Shown piece after piece: positions 63,209 to 64,000 of a DNA stretch of 64,000 nt. How positions within the stretch are numbered: position 1 is the first letter of the stretch; each line of letters begins with the position of its first letter. The stretch covers positions 1 to 64,000 of the forward strand of contig JADYXR010000006.1 in NCBI GenBank assembly GCA_021772095.1, read 5' to 3'. This DNA is from Candidatus Obscuribacter sp. GTDB taxonomy: Bacteria; Cyanobacteriota; Vampirovibrionia; Obscuribacterales; Obscuribacteraceae. The position numbers and the translations under genes are program-made. The notes under the pieces were generated by a model, which worked only from the letters and a program-made list of their open reading frames with translations, had not been told where the DNA came from and made no database searches.

Positions 63209-64000
63209 ATGTTAGTAACAAAGCGGATCGGACGCAAGCGATTCGGGCTAACAAGTCATTCACAGAAGCCAACTTCAAAGTTCACTCTCACAGTGATGAG
63301 CATCTTAGCAGCCTTTGCCGTGATACCACAGGCGATGGCGGCCGACAACACTAATCAGCCTTCCGTTCCCGGAGTCAAATTCACAAAGGTTCAGGATCTG
63401 GATCCGAATAAGCAGGGTCCAAACCGTCCGATTCGGCAAAAATGGGGCGTGGTCATCGGCATATCAAAATTCAAAGAATCGCGCCTGGCGCCTATCGCTC
63501 CAGTGCTCGATGCCGCCGCTAAATCATTTTACGAATATCTAGTCGATCCTCATGGTGGCAGATTTGATACCAAGCACGTTCGCTTGATCACAAATTCAAA
63601 AGGCACCAGACAAAATATTTTGGACAACATCGGTCCTCAATTTCTTGGCGCACTGGCTCAACCAGACGATCTCGTGGTAGTGTTCATCACTACCGATAGT
63701 TTCCCAACCACAGATGGAACGTCTTATCTCTGCACCTACGATTGTGCTCTCGACAATATTTTCGGAACCTGCATTTCGATCAACGACATCATGCAAACCA
63801 TTCGGCAAAACGTAAAAGCCGAGCGAATTTTGCTCGTGCTGCAAGCCGCCCACAGTGGCGCCGCAGAACTCCCCGGAGCAGGCAAATCTCGTCCAACCAA
63901 AGTAGACGAGAATAGATCGGTCACCGGCAGTGGTGTCATCATCATCTCCTCCAGTGAACCGGATCAAAAGAGCTGGAGCAACATTTTCTCCAGTAATTTT
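63209..64000 (+). CDS. Exported caspase-fold protein without catalytic His and Cys (partial, runs off the window)
   Basis: 264 codons are visible and the reading frame is still open at the window edge, so the gene is incomplete here. Start ATG 63209, with AAGGAG about nine bases before it. A signal peptide occupies about 20-45 (ending AMAA). A caspase-fold domain follows (KWGVVIGISKF, LDAAAKSFYEYLV). Where catalytic His is expected, the sequence is FITTDS (Asp163); where catalytic Cys is expected it is LQAAHSG (Ala214). Both residues are present in the orthologous domain at 2224-4923. The protein is probably a catalytically dead partner. An active copy may be encoded elsewhere. Confidence 0.85.
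   Translation, partial: MLVTKRIGRKRFGLTSHSQKPTSKFTLTVMSILAAFAVIPQAMAADNTNQPSVPGVKFTKVQDLDPNKQGPNRPIRQKWGVVIGISKFKESRLAPIAPVLDAAAKSFYEYLVDPHGGRFDTKHVRLITNSKGTRQNILDNIGPQFLGALAQPDDLVVVFITTDSFPTTDGTSYLCTYDCALDNIFGTCISINDIMQTIRQNVKAERILLVLQAAHSGAAELPGAGKSRPTKVDENRSVTGSGVIIISSSEPDQKSWSNIFSSNF

Overview
The window looks like chromosomal DNA of a Gram-negative-style bacterium. It is rich in secreted TPR, FecR, caspase-fold and protein-kinase genes, with moderate GC and long gene-free repeat arrays. My best guess is a non-photosynthetic relative of cyanobacteria (Melainabacteria / Obscuribacter-like). This rests on overall gene style (orthocaspases, CHASE2 and FecR proteins, eukaryote-like Ser/Thr kinases, TPR proteins), not on a phylogenetic marker, and other large-genome lineages remain possible. 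No rRNA, tRNA, phage or CRISPR locus was recognised.

Layout. 0.1-0.8 kb: an antitoxin/PIN-toxin pair whose toxin is frameshifted. 0.9-4.9 kb: a secreted TPR-caspase and a secreted alpha/beta hydrolase that has lost its catalytic serine. 5.0-9.7 kb: an esterase, two ATP-grasp ligases and a GCS2-type carboxylate-amine ligase, which look like a peptide/amide-forming pathway. 9.8-13.9 kb: a secreted protein with a hexapeptide-repeat leader, an ADP/ATP-carrier-like transporter and a subtilase. 14.1-17.8 kb: three universal stress proteins around an OmpR-type two-component system. 18-24.6 kb: a tandem repeat, a beta-glucosidase, a secreted hydrolase, an LRR-kinase and Bpt. 24.7-26.7 kb: queC-queE-queF for preQ1. 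26.7-30.2 kb: a secreted nuclease and a rifampin-phosphotransferase-like dikinase. 30.2-34.8 kb: a FecR / CHASE2 histidine kinase / response regulator operon. 35-44.6 kb: secreted and signalling proteins of mostly unknown role, including a zinc-finger/Roadblock fusion and a TPR-matrixin metalloprotease. 44.6-46 kb: a zinc-ribbon protein derived from a transposase N-terminus, preceded by an 11-copy 38-bp hairpin-bearing tandem array. 46-53.5 kb: an MprF-like protein, AlkD, a kinase, a Flp-like pilin, a TPR protein and a phosphodiesterase. 53.6-58.1 kb: a DNA-processing pair (nuclease-DinG helicase and exonuclease/GIY-YIG), with a 17-bp palindrome at its 5' end. 58.3-61.1 kb: a small zinc-motif protein and dnaK. 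61.2-64 kb: a second secreted hydrolase followed by a second, truncated-by-window caspase-fold protein.

The most striking observation is that the two ends of the window carry the same gene pairing (exported alpha/beta hydrolase plus exported caspase-fold protein) with reciprocal loss of active sites. At the left end the caspase keeps His and Cys but the hydrolase has GEAMG instead of GESMG. At the right end the hydrolase keeps GESMG but the caspase has Asp and Ala where His and Cys belong. A second theme is short degenerate tandem repeats with a different unit at each site (13, about 21, 23 and 38 bp between genes; 15 and 18 bp, in frame, inside genes).
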